The notes: generated from the letters alone by a model not told the origin. A stretch of DNA of 64,000 nt from Lacinutrix sp. C3R15 (GCF_018860825.1 NZ_JAHKPZ010000032.1:6983-70982), one strand, 5' to 3'. Positions 53,681 to 63,316 are shown, numbered from the stretch's first letter. Made by a program: numbers and translations.

Positions 53681-55867
53681 CTAGTTAGTAAACAGTAGTT
53701 CTCTGTATTTGGTTAAAGGCCAAAGCGTATCATCTACCAATAACTCTAATTTATCACAATGGTATCTTATATCACTAAAAAGAGGTTTTACTTTAAAACA
53801 ATATGCATCTGCTTTTTTCTCTATATCTTCTAAATTATTCGCTTTTTTGCGTTCGTTTGTCATTTTAGTGACATTCGAGTTTATGGCTTCTAAATGATTA
53901 GAAATTTCTTCAATTAACACCATTTGCTCTTTGGCTAATTTTTTAAAGCCTGTACCATAAATTTCTTTAAGTCCGCTTACATTTTCAATTAAAACGTTTT
54001 GATACTTCACTGCTGTAGGAATAATATGATTTCTAGCAATATCACCTAAGGTACGACTTTCTATTTGCAATCGCATGGTGTATTGTTCTACTTCAATTTC
54101 ATAACGAGCCTCCACCTCTATTTTATTCATGATGCCTAAATCTTTATAAAGATCTATAGCTTTTTTAGAGATTTTAGCTTTAAGTGCTTCTGGAGTAGTT
54201 TTATTATTACTAAGTCCGCGTTTTTTGGCTTCTTTTTCCCAAGCTTCCCCATAGCCATTTCCTTCAAAAAGGATATTTTTAGATTTCTTAATATACTCTC
54301 TTAAGATGTTAAAAACAGCTTCGTCTTTTTTTAATTTTTTATTTTCAATTAAAACATCTACTTCCTCTTTAAACTCAACTAACTGTTTGGCTACAATAGC
54401 ATTTAAAACAGTCATTGGGTTTGCACAGTTTGCGGTAGAACCTACTGCTCTAAATTCAAATTTATTTCCTGTAAAGGCAAAAGGAGATGTTCTATTTCTG
54501 TCTGTATTATCTAGTAATACATCCGGAATTTTACCTACAACATTTAACTTTAAATCTGTTTTTTCTTCTGGTGATAATTTACCTGTTGTAACATTTTCAA
54601 GTTCGCTTAAGGTTTTGGTTAATTGTTCCCCTATAAACACCGAAATAATTGCTGGAGGTGCTTCATTTGCTCCTAAACGATGATCATTACTTGCAGATGC
54701 TATTGCTGCACGTAGTAGCTCTTCATTATCATAAACCGCTTTAATGGTATTAATAAAGAAGGTTAAAAACTGAAGGTTACTCATTGGTGTTTTTCCAGGA
54801 CTCAACAAGTTTACTCCTGTATCTGTAGCCAAACTCCAATTATTATGTTTACCCGAACCGTTGACACCTGCAAATGGTTTTTCATGAAAAAGCACTTTAA
54901 AATTATGACGTGCTGCAATTTTATCCATAACATCCATAAGTAATGAGTTATGGTCTACTGCCAGATTAGCTTCGTCAAAAACAGGAGCTAATTCAAATTG
55001 ATTAGGAGCAACTTCATTATGTCTGGTTTTTACTGGAATACCAAGAAGCATGCATTCTGTTTCTAAATCACGCATATAAGCCATAGCACGATTTGGTATT
55101 GTACCAAAATAATGATCATCTAGCTGTTGCCCTTTAGCTGGAGAATGCCCTAATAAAGTTCTACCAGTTAAAACAATGTCTGGACGAGAATTAGCCAAAG
55201 CTAAATCAATTAAAAAGTATTCTTGTTCCCATCCTAAAGAAGCGTTCACTTTTTTTACATTTTTATCAAAATATTTACAAACAGCAACAGCTGCTTGGTC
55301 TACTGCTTGTAATGCACGAAGCAAAGGCGTTTTATAATCTAATGCTTCTCCTGTATACGACACAAAAACCGTTGGCACACAAAGCGTTGTACCATAAATA
55401 AATGCTGGTGAAGTAGGATCCCAAGCCGTATAACCACGAGCTTCAAAAGTATTTCTAATTCCTCCATTTGGAAAGCTAGAAGCATCTGGTTCCTGTTGTA
55501 CTAATTGACCTCCTCCAAATTTCTCTATAGCTCTTCCGTTTCCAATTGGTTCAAAAAAAGCATCATGTTTTTCGGCAGTAGCTCCAGTTAATGGCTGAAA
55601 CCAATGCGTATAATGCGTAACACCTTTAGAAATAGCCCATTCTTTCATTGCTGTAGAAATATGGTCTGCTACTACTCGATCTATTTTAGACCCATTTTTA
55701 ATAGCATCTTGCACACTATTAAATGCCTCTTTAGTTAAATATTGACGCATGGTATCTTCATTAAAAACATTAGCTCCAAAAATGGTAGAACGACGCTCAT
55801 TTTCCTCAATATGAACAGGTTCTCTTTTATAAGTTTGTTTTACAGCATGAAATCTTAATGTTGACAT
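53681..55867 (-). CDS. glnN: Glutamine synthetase type III
   Basis: A 728-aa GSIII. Its N-terminal marker region is present (FGANVFNEDTMRQYLTKEAF), as are the catalytic blocks WEQEYFLIDLALANSRPDIV, EVAPNQFELAPVFDEANLAVDHN, GVNGSGKHNNWSLATDTG and NRTSPFAFTGNKFEFRAVGS. It makes glutamine from glutamate and ammonia with ATP. GSIII is the typical Bacteroidetes enzyme. It is divergent from a GSII gene, with 187 bp between the start codons that likely carry shared nitrogen control. Confidence 0.96.
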   Translation of the reverse strand: MSTLRFHAVKQTYKREPVHIEENERRSTIFGANVFNEDTMRQYLTKEAFNSVQDAIKNGSKIDRVVADHISTAMKEWAISKGVTHYTHWFQPLTGATAEKHDAFFEPIGNGRAIEKFGGGQLVQQEPDASSFPNGGIRNTFEARGYTAWDPTSPAFIYGTTLCVPTVFVSYTGEALDYKTPLLRALQAVDQAAVAVCKYFDKNVKKVNASLGWEQEYFLIDLALANSRPDIVLTGRTLLGHSPAKGQQLDDHYFGTIPNRAMAYMRDLETECMLLGIPVKTRHNEVAPNQFELAPVFDEANLAVDHNSLLMDVMDKIAARHNFKVLFHEKPFAGVNGSGKHNNWSLATDTGVNLLSPGKTPMSNLQFLTFFINTIKAVYDNEELLRAAIASASNDHRLGANEAPPAIISVFIGEQLTKTLSELENVTTGKLSPEEKTDLKLNVVGKIPDVLLDNTDRNRTSPFAFTGNKFEFRAVGSTANCANPMTVLNAIVAKQLVEFKEEVDVLIENKKLKKDEAVFNILREYIKKSKNILFEGNGYGEAWEKEAKKRGLSNNKTTPEALKAKISKKAIDLYKDLGIMNKIEVEARYEIEVEQYTMRLQIESRTLGDIARNHIIPTAVKYQNVLIENVSGLKEIYGTGFKKLAKEQMVLIEEISNHLEAINSNVTKMTNERKKANNLEDIEKKADAYCFKVKPLFSDIRYHCDKLELLVDDTLWPLTKYRELLFTN

Positions 55868-56014
55868 ATATATGTTTTTAAATTATTTTATGAAATTACT
55901 ATTTTTAGGCAACATAAAAAACAATACCCTAAAAAAAACAGGGTTATTAACAGTAATTTAATAAAATTTAAACGAAGCCTCCTATTTTTTTATAGGTCAA
56001 ACCGAAAAATAGTT

Positions 56015-56022
56015 ATATTTGC
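56015..56022 (+). promoter_or_regulatory. -7 box of the GSII promoter
   Basis: TATATTTG is an exact TAnnTTTG match, 32 bp before the chosen ATG. It overlaps the upstream in-frame ATG at 56019, supporting the start at 56055. Confidence 0.65.
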
Positions 56023-56054
56023 TTTATCATTTATTAACACAACGAATATTAATT

Positions 56055-57074
56055 ATGAGTAAATCGAAACTAGAGTATATTTGGTTGGATGGCTATAAAC
56101 CAACACAAAACATGAGAAGTAAAACTAAAGTTGAAGAAGACTTTAGTGGTAAATTAGAAGACTGTCCGATTTGGTCTTTTGATGGTTCATCAACAAGACA
56201 AGCATCTGGTGGATCTTCAGATTGTTTATTAAAACCAGTTGCTATTTATCCAGATCCTGCAAGAAAGAATGGATACCTAGTAATGACTGAAGTTTTAAAT
56301 GCTGATGGAACACCTCACATCTCTAACGGAAGAGCAACAATTGACGATGATGACAATGATTTCTGGTTTGGATTTGAGCAAGAATACTTTATAATGGATA
56401 CACAGACACAATTACCTTTAGGTTTCCCTATTGGTGGTTATCCTGCTCCACAAGGTATGTATTACTGTTCTGTTGGAGGAAAACATACACATGGTAGAGA
56501 TTTAGTTGAAGAACATGCCGATTTATGTATTGCTGCAGGTTTAAACTTTGAAGGTATTAACCAAGAAGTTGCTTCTGGACAATGGGAGTTTCAATTATTT
56601 GCTAAAGGAGCTAAAAAAGCTGGTGACGAAATTTGGATTGCTCGTTATTTACTAGATCGTTTAACAGAACAATATGGTTACTATATTGAATATCACCCAA
56701 AACCATTAGGTAAAGATATGGATTGGAATGGTTCTGGAATGCATGCAAACTTTTCGAATGAAGTATTAAGAACATGTGGAAGTAAAGAAACTTACGAAAA
56801 AATATGCGAAGCGTTTAGACCTGTTGTAGCAGAACACATTGCTGTTTACGGAGAGTTTAACGACCAACGTTTAACTGGAGAACACGAAACTGCATCTATA
56901 CACGACTTTAGTTATGGTATTTCTGATAGAGGAGCTTCTATTAGAATTCCTATTATTACTGTAGAAAAAGGATGGAAAGGTTGGTTAGAAGACAGAAGAC
57001 CTGCTTCTAATGGAGACCCTTATAAAATTGCTGGTAGAATTATTACAACAGTAAAATCTGCTAATATTAATTAA
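56055..57074 (+). CDS. Glutamine synthetase type II (eukaryote-like)
   Basis: A 339-aa GS of the short beta-grasp type II found in eukaryotes and some bacteria. It has LEYIWLDGYKPTQNMRSKT, PIWSFDGSSTRQASGG, WFGFEQEYFIMD, YYCSVGG, EVASGQWEFQLF, MDWNGSGMHANFS and the C-terminal LTGEHETASIHDFSYGISDRGASIRIP. Start 56055 (MSKSKLEYI) is chosen over 56019 because the promoter -7 box overlaps the latter. Together with glnN it gives the cell two unrelated glutamine synthetases from one control region. Confidence 0.94.
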   Translation: MSKSKLEYIWLDGYKPTQNMRSKTKVEEDFSGKLEDCPIWSFDGSSTRQASGGSSDCLLKPVAIYPDPARKNGYLVMTEVLNADGTPHISNGRATIDDDDNDFWFGFEQEYFIMDTQTQLPLGFPIGGYPAPQGMYYCSVGGKHTHGRDLVEEHADLCIAAGLNFEGINQEVASGQWEFQLFAKGAKKAGDEIWIARYLLDRLTEQYGYYIEYHPKPLGKDMDWNGSGMHANFSNEVLRTCGSKETYEKICEAFRPVVAEHIAVYGEFNDQRLTGEHETASIHDFSYGISDRGASIRIPIITVEKGWKGWLEDRRPASNGDPYKIAGRIITTVKSANIN

Positions 57075-57102
57075 CCTAGTTTACATTATTTTAATATCCA
57101 TT

Positions 57103-57132
57103 AAAAAGGTTGTCTTAATTGACAACCTTTTT
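57103..57132. terminator. Bidirectional terminator
   Basis: A 12-bp stem (AAAAAGGTTGTC / GACAACCTTTTT) with a TTAATT loop between the convergent GSII and exchanger genes; the right arm abuts the exchanger's stop. Confidence 0.88.
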
Positions 57133-58074
57133 TTATCCCTTAAATACTAAGAAAATAAAAATACCATAAAGCACTACTAGTGCAAACCCCTTCATTTTAT
57201 TTATCTCATGTCTTTTAGGTAAGAGTGCTAATACAAGTACACTTGCTGCAAAAATTAACATCCAAAAAATATCTCTTGACAATATTAATGGCTCTGTTAC
57301 AGGAATGGTTTTTATTATAGAAGTTAAACCAAGTACAGAACCAATATTAAAAATATTAGAACCAATTAAATTACCTAAAGAAATGGCTTTTTCTTGTTTT
57401 GCTGCTGCAATTACAGAAGCCGCTAATTCTGGCACACTAGTACCAATTGCAATCATTGTTACACCAATTACAGCCTCACTAACTCCTAGTTCCGTAGCAA
57501 TTTCTGTAGCTCCTTTTACCAACCATTCACTACCAAAGTATAAAGCCGATGCTCCTATTAATAACCATACACCAATTTTAAAATTAGAAACAGTTGCTAA
57601 AGCATCATCAACTTCTTCTGAAACTTCATCATTTTTTTGACTTTTAATTAAAAAGATTATAAAACCAACTAAAGCTGCAAAAAGTATAGCTCCCTCTATT
57701 GCTGTAAGCTGATTATCATTCCAAAGAAAATAATAAAGCGCCATAGAATACAACATCATCACTGGCCAATTTACCTTGTAAAAAGATTTATCTACACCAA
57801 TGGCACCAACAATAGCTGTTATACCTAATACCAAACCAATATTAGCAATATTAGAACCTACCACATTATTTATTGCTATAGCTGGAGAACCAGACAGTGC
57901 TGCATTTAAACTTACCAGTAATTCTGGCGCAGAAGTAGCAAAAGAAACCACTGTCATACCAATTACTATTTTAGATATACTTAATTTAAAAGATAAGGCT
58001 ACAGAAGACCTAACAAGAAACTCTCCCCCTATTACCAATAAAACAAAGCCTAAAATTAAAAACACAACACTCAT
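57133..58074 (-). CDS. Na+/Ca2+ exchanger family (YrbG-like)
   Basis: A 313-aa membrane protein of the CaCA superfamily with about ten helices. Both inverted alpha-repeats are seen: SFATSAPELLVSLNAALSG with GSNIANIGLVLG, and AIGTSVPELAASVIAA with GSNIFNIGSVLG. These form the ion-binding site. It exchanges Na+ or H+ for Ca2+ or a related cation across the inner membrane. Length is typical for bacterial members. Confidence 0.92.
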   Translation of the reverse strand: MSVVFLILGFVLLVIGGEFLVRSSVALSFKLSISKIVIGMTVVSFATSAPELLVSLNAALSGSPAIAINNVVGSNIANIGLVLGITAIVGAIGVDKSFYKVNWPVMMLYSMALYYFLWNDNQLTAIEGAILFAALVGFIIFLIKSQKNDEVSEEVDDALATVSNFKIGVWLLIGASALYFGSEWLVKGATEIATELGVSEAVIGVTMIAIGTSVPELAASVIAAAKQEKAISLGNLIGSNIFNIGSVLGLTSIIKTIPVTEPLILSRDIFWMLIFAASVLVLALLPKRHEINKMKGFALVVLYGIFIFLVFKG

Positions 58075-58143
58075 ATAATTATTTTTTTGCGAAGATAATA
58101 TTTCTTCAATTTGAAATCACATAAACTTAAAATTTAGTTAAAT

Positions 58144-58188
58144 AACTATATAAGTAGTTTTATAACTATAAAAATAGTTATATATTTG
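58144..58188 (+). promoter_or_regulatory. Promoter and dyad operator of the blaI-like operon
   Basis: Two dyads precede the -7 box TATATTTG (58181-58188): AACTA-N6-TAGTT at 58144-58159, and TATAACTAT-AAAA-ATAGTTATA at 58161-58182, which lies across the -33 to -7 spacer. BlaI/MecI regulators bind inverted ACTA/TAGT-type sites, so this is the probable autoregulatory operator. Confidence 0.75.
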
Positions 58189-58242
58189 AATTCATAAAAA
58201 TAATAAGGTTTTCACTTTCGTGGAAACGAAAATTAATTTTCG

Positions 58243-58602
58243 ATGCAAAAACTAACAAATAAAGAAGAGGAAATCATGCATATTTTATGGAAGCTAGAAA
58301 AAGCTTTTGTTAAAGATGTATTAGCAGAAATTAAAAACGACAAACCACACTACAATACACTATCTACAATAATTAGAAACTTAGAAGAAAAAGGATATGT
58401 AAGTTATCATGCTTTTGGAAAAACGCATCAGTACTTTCCTATTATAACCAAAGAAGCTTACAAAAAGAAGTTTATGACCACTGCTATAGACAACTATTTT
58501 AACAGCTCTTATAAAAATGTAGTTTCGTTTTTTGCTAAAGAAGAAAAAATAAGTGTTGACGAGCTTAAAGAGATTATTGCCATCATTGAACAAAAAAAAT
58601 AA
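58243..58602 (+). CDS. BlaI/MecI/CopY family repressor
   Basis: A 119-aa winged-helix repressor. It has LTNKEEEIMHILWKLEKAFVKDV, the recognition helix region PHYNTLSTIIRNLEEKGYV, the wing HAFGKTHQYFPI and a dimerisation helix at the end. It probably represses its own operon from the dyad at 58144-58182 and is inactivated when the adjacent M56 protein signals. It stops 2 bp before the M56 gene. Confidence 0.92.
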   Translation: MQKLTNKEEEIMHILWKLEKAFVKDVLAEIKNDKPHYNTLSTIIRNLEEKGYVSYHAFGKTHQYFPIITKEAYKKKFMTTAIDNYFNSSYKNVVSFFAKEEKISVDELKEIIAIIEQKK

Positions 58603-58604
58603 TC

Positions 58605-60257
58605 ATGGAATACCTATTAAAAGCATCTGCTATTACTGCACTATTTTATGTATGTTACAAACTATTTTTACAAAGAGAAACCTTTTTTAAAAGTAACAGG
58701 TGGTATTTATTAACAGGCATACTAGCTACTTTACTTTTACCTTTATTAGTAATACCTGTTTATATAGATAACCCTCATACTAACATAGACCTTTCTAGGT
58801 TTTCAGAAAATATAAACCTTACAAGTACCTCAACTTTAGACTATACCTTTATTGTATTTAGTAGTATTTATATGCTTGGTGTTGCTGTCTTTAGCTTTAA
58901 ACTAGTGTTTGAATTTATTTCCTTGTATCGTTTAATACCTAAAAACAAATCACTAAAAAAAGGAGATTACACATATATAGAAACAGAAGATTCTATTTCT
59001 CCATTTTCTTTTTTCCATTGTATTGTATTTAACAGAAAACAGTTTAATGAAATAGAATTAGAACAAATACTAAATCATGAAAAAGTACATGCAAAACAAT
59101 GGCATTCTCTAGACATTATTTTTGTAAAACTAGCTGCTGTAATATTTTGGTTTAATCCTTTTATATGGTTTTATAAAAAAGAAATTCAGCAAAATTTAGA
59201 ATTTATTGCAGACAAAGATGCACAAGACATTGCAACTTGCAAAAAAACCTATCAATACGTATTACTTAAAACAAGTATTTCAAATCCGCAATTAGAAATT
59301 GCAAATAATTTTTATACATCATTAATCAAAAAACGAATCGTTATGTTACATCAATCAAAATCAAACAAATTAAATGCATTAAAACTTACGTTGGTATTAC
59401 CATTATTAGCACTCTTTTTAATGAGTTTTAATAGTAAAGAAATTTACTTAAATAAAAATTCTGCCAATATCAGTCAATCTTTAGGAGACATTGAACTTGT
59501 AATTATAAGTAAAGATTTTACAGACGCAGAACTAGATAAAGTAAAATCCGAATTTAAAAACAAAGAGGTTTCGCTTCAATTTAAAAAGATAAAAAGAAAT
59601 GATTTAAACGAAATCATTGCTATTAAAATAGAAGCAAGTTCAAAAAAAACAAAAACCAATTACAGTACTAATTCTAGTAAAACCATTAAACCTATTAAAA
59701 TAACTTATAATAGCGAAGACAATAGTATTTCTATTGTAGAAGTAGAAGACAACACCCTATTTATTACTGAAGAAGAAGGAACTATTACTAAGATAATAAA
59801 AACAGGTTCTGATAGTAAAGTAATTGTTTTATCTGAAGGAGAAAAAAACCAAGACACAGATCATGATATTGAAGTCATTATCAAAGAGGATACCGACAAT
59901 AAAGACAAATCAAAAGTAGTTGTAAAAAGAAAAGACAAAGAAGAAGAAGAAGAAGAAGAAGAAGTTTATTTTATCACTAAAGATCACAATGGTAAAGAAA
60001 TAATAAAAACCAACGAAAAACAAACTTGGGTTGAAGATGAAGATGAAGATGAAACAAATAACAAAACGTTATTTTTAACTACAGAGGTAACAGACACTCT
60101 TTTAATTTTTATAGATGATAAAGAATCTACAAGAGAAGAGATGAACAACCTAAACCCTGAAAATATTAAAAAAATGGAGGTTTTTAAAGGAGATAAAATG
60201 ACAAAAAAGTATGGAGCAAAAGCTAAAGATGGTGTTATATTAATTACAACAAAATAG
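58605..60257 (+). CDS. M56 (BlaR1-like) membrane peptidase with TonB-plug-like C-terminus
   Basis: A 550-aa protein with three to four N-terminal helices and the zinc motif HEKVH at residues 158-162, with a second Glu region in NLEFIADKDA. This is the M56 antirepressor peptidase of BlaR1/MecR1 type. A further helix lies near residue 265. The extracytoplasmic part has no penicillin-binding domain: it is a Lys/Glu-rich linker (with a run of glutamates) ending in a segment typical of TonB receptor plug domains (NPENIKKMEVFKG...KYGAKAKDGVILITTK). It may sense a signal through that plug-like end and cleave the BlaI-type repressor. Confidence 0.88.
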   Translation: MEYLLKASAITALFYVCYKLFLQRETFFKSNRWYLLTGILATLLLPLLVIPVYIDNPHTNIDLSRFSENINLTSTSTLDYTFIVFSSIYMLGVAVFSFKLVFEFISLYRLIPKNKSLKKGDYTYIETEDSISPFSFFHCIVFNRKQFNEIELEQILNHEKVHAKQWHSLDIIFVKLAAVIFWFNPFIWFYKKEIQQNLEFIADKDAQDIATCKKTYQYVLLKTSISNPQLEIANNFYTSLIKKRIVMLHQSKSNKLNALKLTLVLPLLALFLMSFNSKEIYLNKNSANISQSLGDIELVIISKDFTDAELDKVKSEFKNKEVSLQFKKIKRNDLNEIIAIKIEASSKKTKTNYSTNSSKTIKPIKITYNSEDNSISIVEVEDNTLFITEEEGTITKIIKTGSDSKVIVLSEGEKNQDTDHDIEVIIKEDTDNKDKSKVVVKRKDKEEEEEEEEVYFITKDHNGKEIIKTNEKQTWVEDEDEDETNNKTLFLTTEVTDTLLIFIDDKESTREEMNNLNPENIKKMEVFKGDKMTKKYGAKAKDGVILITTK

Positions 60258-60273
60258 TTTAAATATACTTTAT

Positions 60274-60308
60274 AAAAAAAGCGCAAACTTAAGGTTTGCG
60301 CTTTTTTT
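60274..60308. terminator. Bidirectional terminator
   Basis: An 8-bp GC-rich stem (GCGCAAAC / GTTTGCGC) extended by A7 and T7 runs, with a TTAAG loop, between the convergent M56 and nuclease genes. Confidence 0.9.
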
Positions 60309-60321
60309 ATGCTTTTTACTT

Positions 60322-62295
60322 TTATTGTATCACTATTTTTTTAAAGGTTGATTTACCTTCAGAAGTAATTTTAAATACATACATCCCGCTAGAAAGGTTA
60401 ATATGTAAAACACTATTACCATTTACATTATACGTCTTAATTTTTCTTCCTTCAACAGAGAAAACTTCAACTTCTGCCTGGTTTAAAAGTCCGTTAATGG
60501 AAACCTTATTAGTTGCTGGATTAGGATATACTTGCACCTTTAGCTCATTGTTTTCAGCAATACTTAATTCTTGATCCCAAGTTGCACCTATTTGATTCCC
60601 CCAAATATACTCCACTAAATCTGGTTGGTCTATAAAGGGATTTCTATTAAACTGCCATGTATATACTACATTATTTCTATTCATTTCAAAATCATCTGGC
60701 GGATCATTTCTATGCCATTCTAATAATGTCGCTAAATCACCAAGCGTTCCGTCATTTGCATCTTCATCTACTGGGTAACCATTCACAAGGGATAATCCGT
60801 TATATCGCACTGCCATATACAAAACACTTCTTGCTACGTCTCCATAAAAACTTCCATCTGTATTTTCTGGACCATTATAACCTCCTAAGTTTGGATCCCC
60901 ATAATTATTATTATTACGAGAACTATTTTCTGGACCATCTACTGCTCTTAATGCGTGTGCATCAGAATTTCCATGACGTAAAGAATCTGCTTTTGTAGTC
61001 CAAAACACATCTACGCCATCTGCAATTTCATCTTCTTCAATATTATAAAAACCACCACGAGATCGTGGGTAGGTATGTTCTCTATTCCATTTCCCGTTAC
61101 TATCTGAGGTAAGTTGGTAATCTAATTTTGCCCTACCTTGTTCTGTATACACCAACCATACCTGGTTACTATTAGCTGGATTTTGATCTGCTTCTTTTAA
61201 TATATCTATAATATCTGCATAAGTTTGTGCTCTTACTATATTAGGATCTGCAATAATATCTTGTAATGCTTGACGCAGGCTTGTATCTGCCAAACCATCT
61301 AGGCTATCATAATATCCAGCTGGTTGTGTACTTGCAACCACGTCATAAGTTGGATTTAATGGAGTACCAAAAGGAGCCACCGTAAAGTCATCATCATTAA
61401 CTCTTAGTTTTAAAAAATTATTGTTAGCTATATAAGGCCAATCTAAATTTACATATTTTATTATTAGCTCTTCGTCACCTTCGTCAAAAGTATCGTTAAT
61501 TATAGTAATTGTGGTTGAAACGGTATTAGCACCATTAGGAATGGTTACTGTTGTATTTCCAGAAAAATCAGAAGTATTAAAACCATAATTATCTAAAGTA
61601 AAACTAAAAGTTATGTCTTCGGTTACATTTTCATCTGTTGAAAAAACAATATCAAAAGATTCTCCTTCATTATACTGCTCTTGATCTGTTGCCATAGTAA
61701 TTGCTATATAGCTTTCACTAATCCCATCATTATCTGCTCTAGGTGTTGGTGTAGTTGAAACATAACTACCATCTTGTAAACGTTGTATGGAATTGGTATT
61801 ATTACTAGACCCTTCATTAATTTGCTCTGTAACACCTAAAAGCGCCATTAAAACGGCATCATCACTATCACTAGTATCGTACACTAATGCATCAATTAAA
61901 TTGGTTTGGGTTGCTACTGTACCTTCAGGAAAATCAGATTCGCTTCCGGAATAAATTGCTACTGCATCCGCTCCGTTTTGAATGGTATTAGCAGAAATTA
62001 ATAACTGTGGAAATGGTACCACGGTATCACTACCAATTACAAACAAGCCATTAATATCCGTTTGATAACCATCTAATGCTACAGTAAAATAACTAGCATC
62101 ACCTCCAGAACTGGAACCATTAAAGAAAACCAGTACGTAACCATCTAAGGCAAAGTTTGGGGTATCTGATTTAAGTTCTACAAATTCTTTATCGTCTGTA
62201 CTTGGTGTATCACAATCTAATTCGTTAATAACAATTTGACTAAAAGTAAACTGACAAACAAATAAAATGACAAGTAGGGAAAATTGTTTTTTCAT
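60322..62295 (-). CDS. Secreted endonuclease I family nuclease with T9SS sorting domain
   Basis: A 657-aa secreted protein: signal peptide (LLVILFVCQFTFSQ), an N-terminal lamin-tail-like domain (IVINELDCDTPSTDDKEFVEL), a Calx-beta-like region (about 200-300), and an endonuclease I domain. The nuclease domain has WNREHTYPRSRGG (catalytic His), DAHALRAVDGPENSSRNNNNYG and WQFNRNPFIDQPDLVEYIWG. A C-terminal type A Por sorting domain follows (YPNPATNKVSINGL...GMYVFKI). It is probably released or surface bound by type IX secretion and degrades extracellular DNA or RNA for nutrients or biofilm turnover. Confidence 0.93.
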   Translation of the reverse strand: MKKQFSLLVILFVCQFTFSQIVINELDCDTPSTDDKEFVELKSDTPNFALDGYVLVFFNGSSSGGDASYFTVALDGYQTDINGLFVIGSDTVVPFPQLLISANTIQNGADAVAIYSGSESDFPEGTVATQTNLIDALVYDTSDSDDAVLMALLGVTEQINEGSSNNTNSIQRLQDGSYVSTTPTPRADNDGISESYIAITMATDQEQYNEGESFDIVFSTDENVTEDITFSFTLDNYGFNTSDFSGNTTVTIPNGANTVSTTITIINDTFDEGDEELIIKYVNLDWPYIANNNFLKLRVNDDDFTVAPFGTPLNPTYDVVASTQPAGYYDSLDGLADTSLRQALQDIIADPNIVRAQTYADIIDILKEADQNPANSNQVWLVYTEQGRAKLDYQLTSDSNGKWNREHTYPRSRGGFYNIEEDEIADGVDVFWTTKADSLRHGNSDAHALRAVDGPENSSRNNNNYGDPNLGGYNGPENTDGSFYGDVARSVLYMAVRYNGLSLVNGYPVDEDANDGTLGDLATLLEWHRNDPPDDFEMNRNNVVYTWQFNRNPFIDQPDLVEYIWGNQIGATWDQELSIAENNELKVQVYPNPATNKVSINGLLNQAEVEVFSVEGRKIKTYNVNGNSVLHINLSSGMYVFKITSEGKSTFKKIVIQ

Positions 62296-62873
62296 TAAAT
62301 ATATTTTTTACAAATGTACGTATCAAACCGTACTTTTAAGTTTAATGAATCATTAAATCTTAAAATTTAACAATTACTACATTTTGAGTAAGAAAAAGAT
62401 GAATGCTTTGGTTTACTATATCTGTTTAAACAATTTACCCTAGAAAATATAAAAGCATTAAAAAAAAGTCCTACAATTATTACACATAAATACTAAACCA
62501 TAAATAAAAATAACATATTGAAACACAAACCAAGACTAAGTAATTACATACTGAAACCATAATCATCTTTTTAATTATAATACAGTATGCAAACACATAG
62601 ATTTTACCTAAAACATTTGGAGGAAGGTTTTCAAAAAATATATATTGAAAAAACAATTAAAAAAGTAACGCTTTATTAACCACTAAATCCCCAAAATTAT
62701 GATGACACTTGCTAAAGCCTTAATGGAGTTTATTCTTTCTACCATGTAGAATGTATAAAAAAGAAGAACTTAGTCTAGAATAAGTTTTTTCTATTTTATA
62801 AAAACCTAACATTTGGCTTAGTACTTTTAAATCAATATTTTCACTATGTGGAATATAAAATTGCTGTACAATA
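62296..62873. other. Long AT-rich intergenic region
   Basis: About 580 bp between the nuclease gene and a small conserved gene. Only short, compositionally unremarkable frames are seen (for example 31 codons at 62587-62679). It may contain decayed sequence. I find no RNA gene, repeat or strong terminator in it. Confidence 0.5.
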
Positions 62874-63026
62874 ATGAAAAAAAAAGTATTTAAATTATTA
62901 GCAAAAGTGAATAAAGCGGTATTGCCTAGTTTTACAAAACAAGGTTTAGACTTAAGTAAAGCCTCAAAGTTACAAATGGCTATTTTTGGATGGAAATTAT
63001 ACGTAACCAAAAATGCATTAGACTAA
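62874..63026 (+). CDS. Conserved 50-aa Flavobacteria protein
   Basis: An ATG at 62874 opens a 50-codon frame reading MKKKVFKLLAKVNKAVLPSF, then a TKQGLDLSKASKLQMAI segment and a GWKLYVTKNALD end. I recognise this as a small conserved protein of Flavobacteriaceae, sometimes mislabelled as SsrA-binding protein. It is basic with one amphipathic N-terminal helix. Function unknown. A longer frame on the opposite strand (62720-63010) is its antisense shadow. Confidence 0.75.
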   Translation: MKKKVFKLLAKVNKAVLPSFTKQGLDLSKASKLQMAIFGWKLYVTKNALD

Positions 63027-63138
63027 TGCTATCTTTTATAAATTCTTATTTTTTTAACTCAAAACAAAATGCATAGCACTTATTATTTATGCAAAAATTT
63101 ACTACCAATAAAAAAGTTAAATTAATTTTTAATTTGTT

Positions 63139-63168
63139 TTGTGGTTATTATAAAAAGAAATATATTTG
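63139..63168 (+). promoter_or_regulatory. tRNA-Arg promoter
   Basis: TTG (63139-63141), 19 bp, then TATATTTG (63161-63168): an exact match to the Bacteroidetes -33/-7 pattern, ending 15 bp before the tRNA. Confidence 0.85.
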
Positions 63169-63183
63169 CATCCACAATAAAAC

Positions 63184-63257
63184 GGCCTCGTGGCGCAACT
63201 GAATAGCGCACTTGATTACGGCTCAAGAGGTTACAGGTTTGAATCCTGTCGAGGTCA
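63184..63257 (+). tRNA. tRNA-Arg (anticodon ACG)
   Basis: A 74-nt cloverleaf. The acceptor stem is GGCCTCG / CGAGGTC with one G-U pair, the D arm uses GCGC / GCGC, the anticodon stem CTTGA / TCAAG closes a TTACGGC loop (anticodon ACG), and the T arm is ACAGG / CCTGT. The 3' CCA is not encoded. It reads CGN arginine codons after A34 deamination. Confidence 0.96.
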
Positions 63258-63282
63258 CTTTTAAAGAATGCAAATTCTTACT

Positions 63283-63316
63283 AAAACCACTCAATCACTG
63301 CGATTTGAGTGGTTTT
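63283..63316 (+). terminator. tRNA-Arg terminator
   Basis: A 12-bp stem (AAAACCACTCAA / TTGAGTGGTTTT) with a 10-nt loop and a long T run, 26 bp after the tRNA. Confidence 0.88.

Noticed and set aside
62587-62679. A 31-codon frame with a basic helical translation
   Set aside because: Too short and without recognisable family, leader or terminator to support it.
62720-63010. A 96-codon minus-strand frame
   Set aside because: It is antisense to the recognised 50-aa conserved gene at 62874-63026 and its translation resembles no protein I know.
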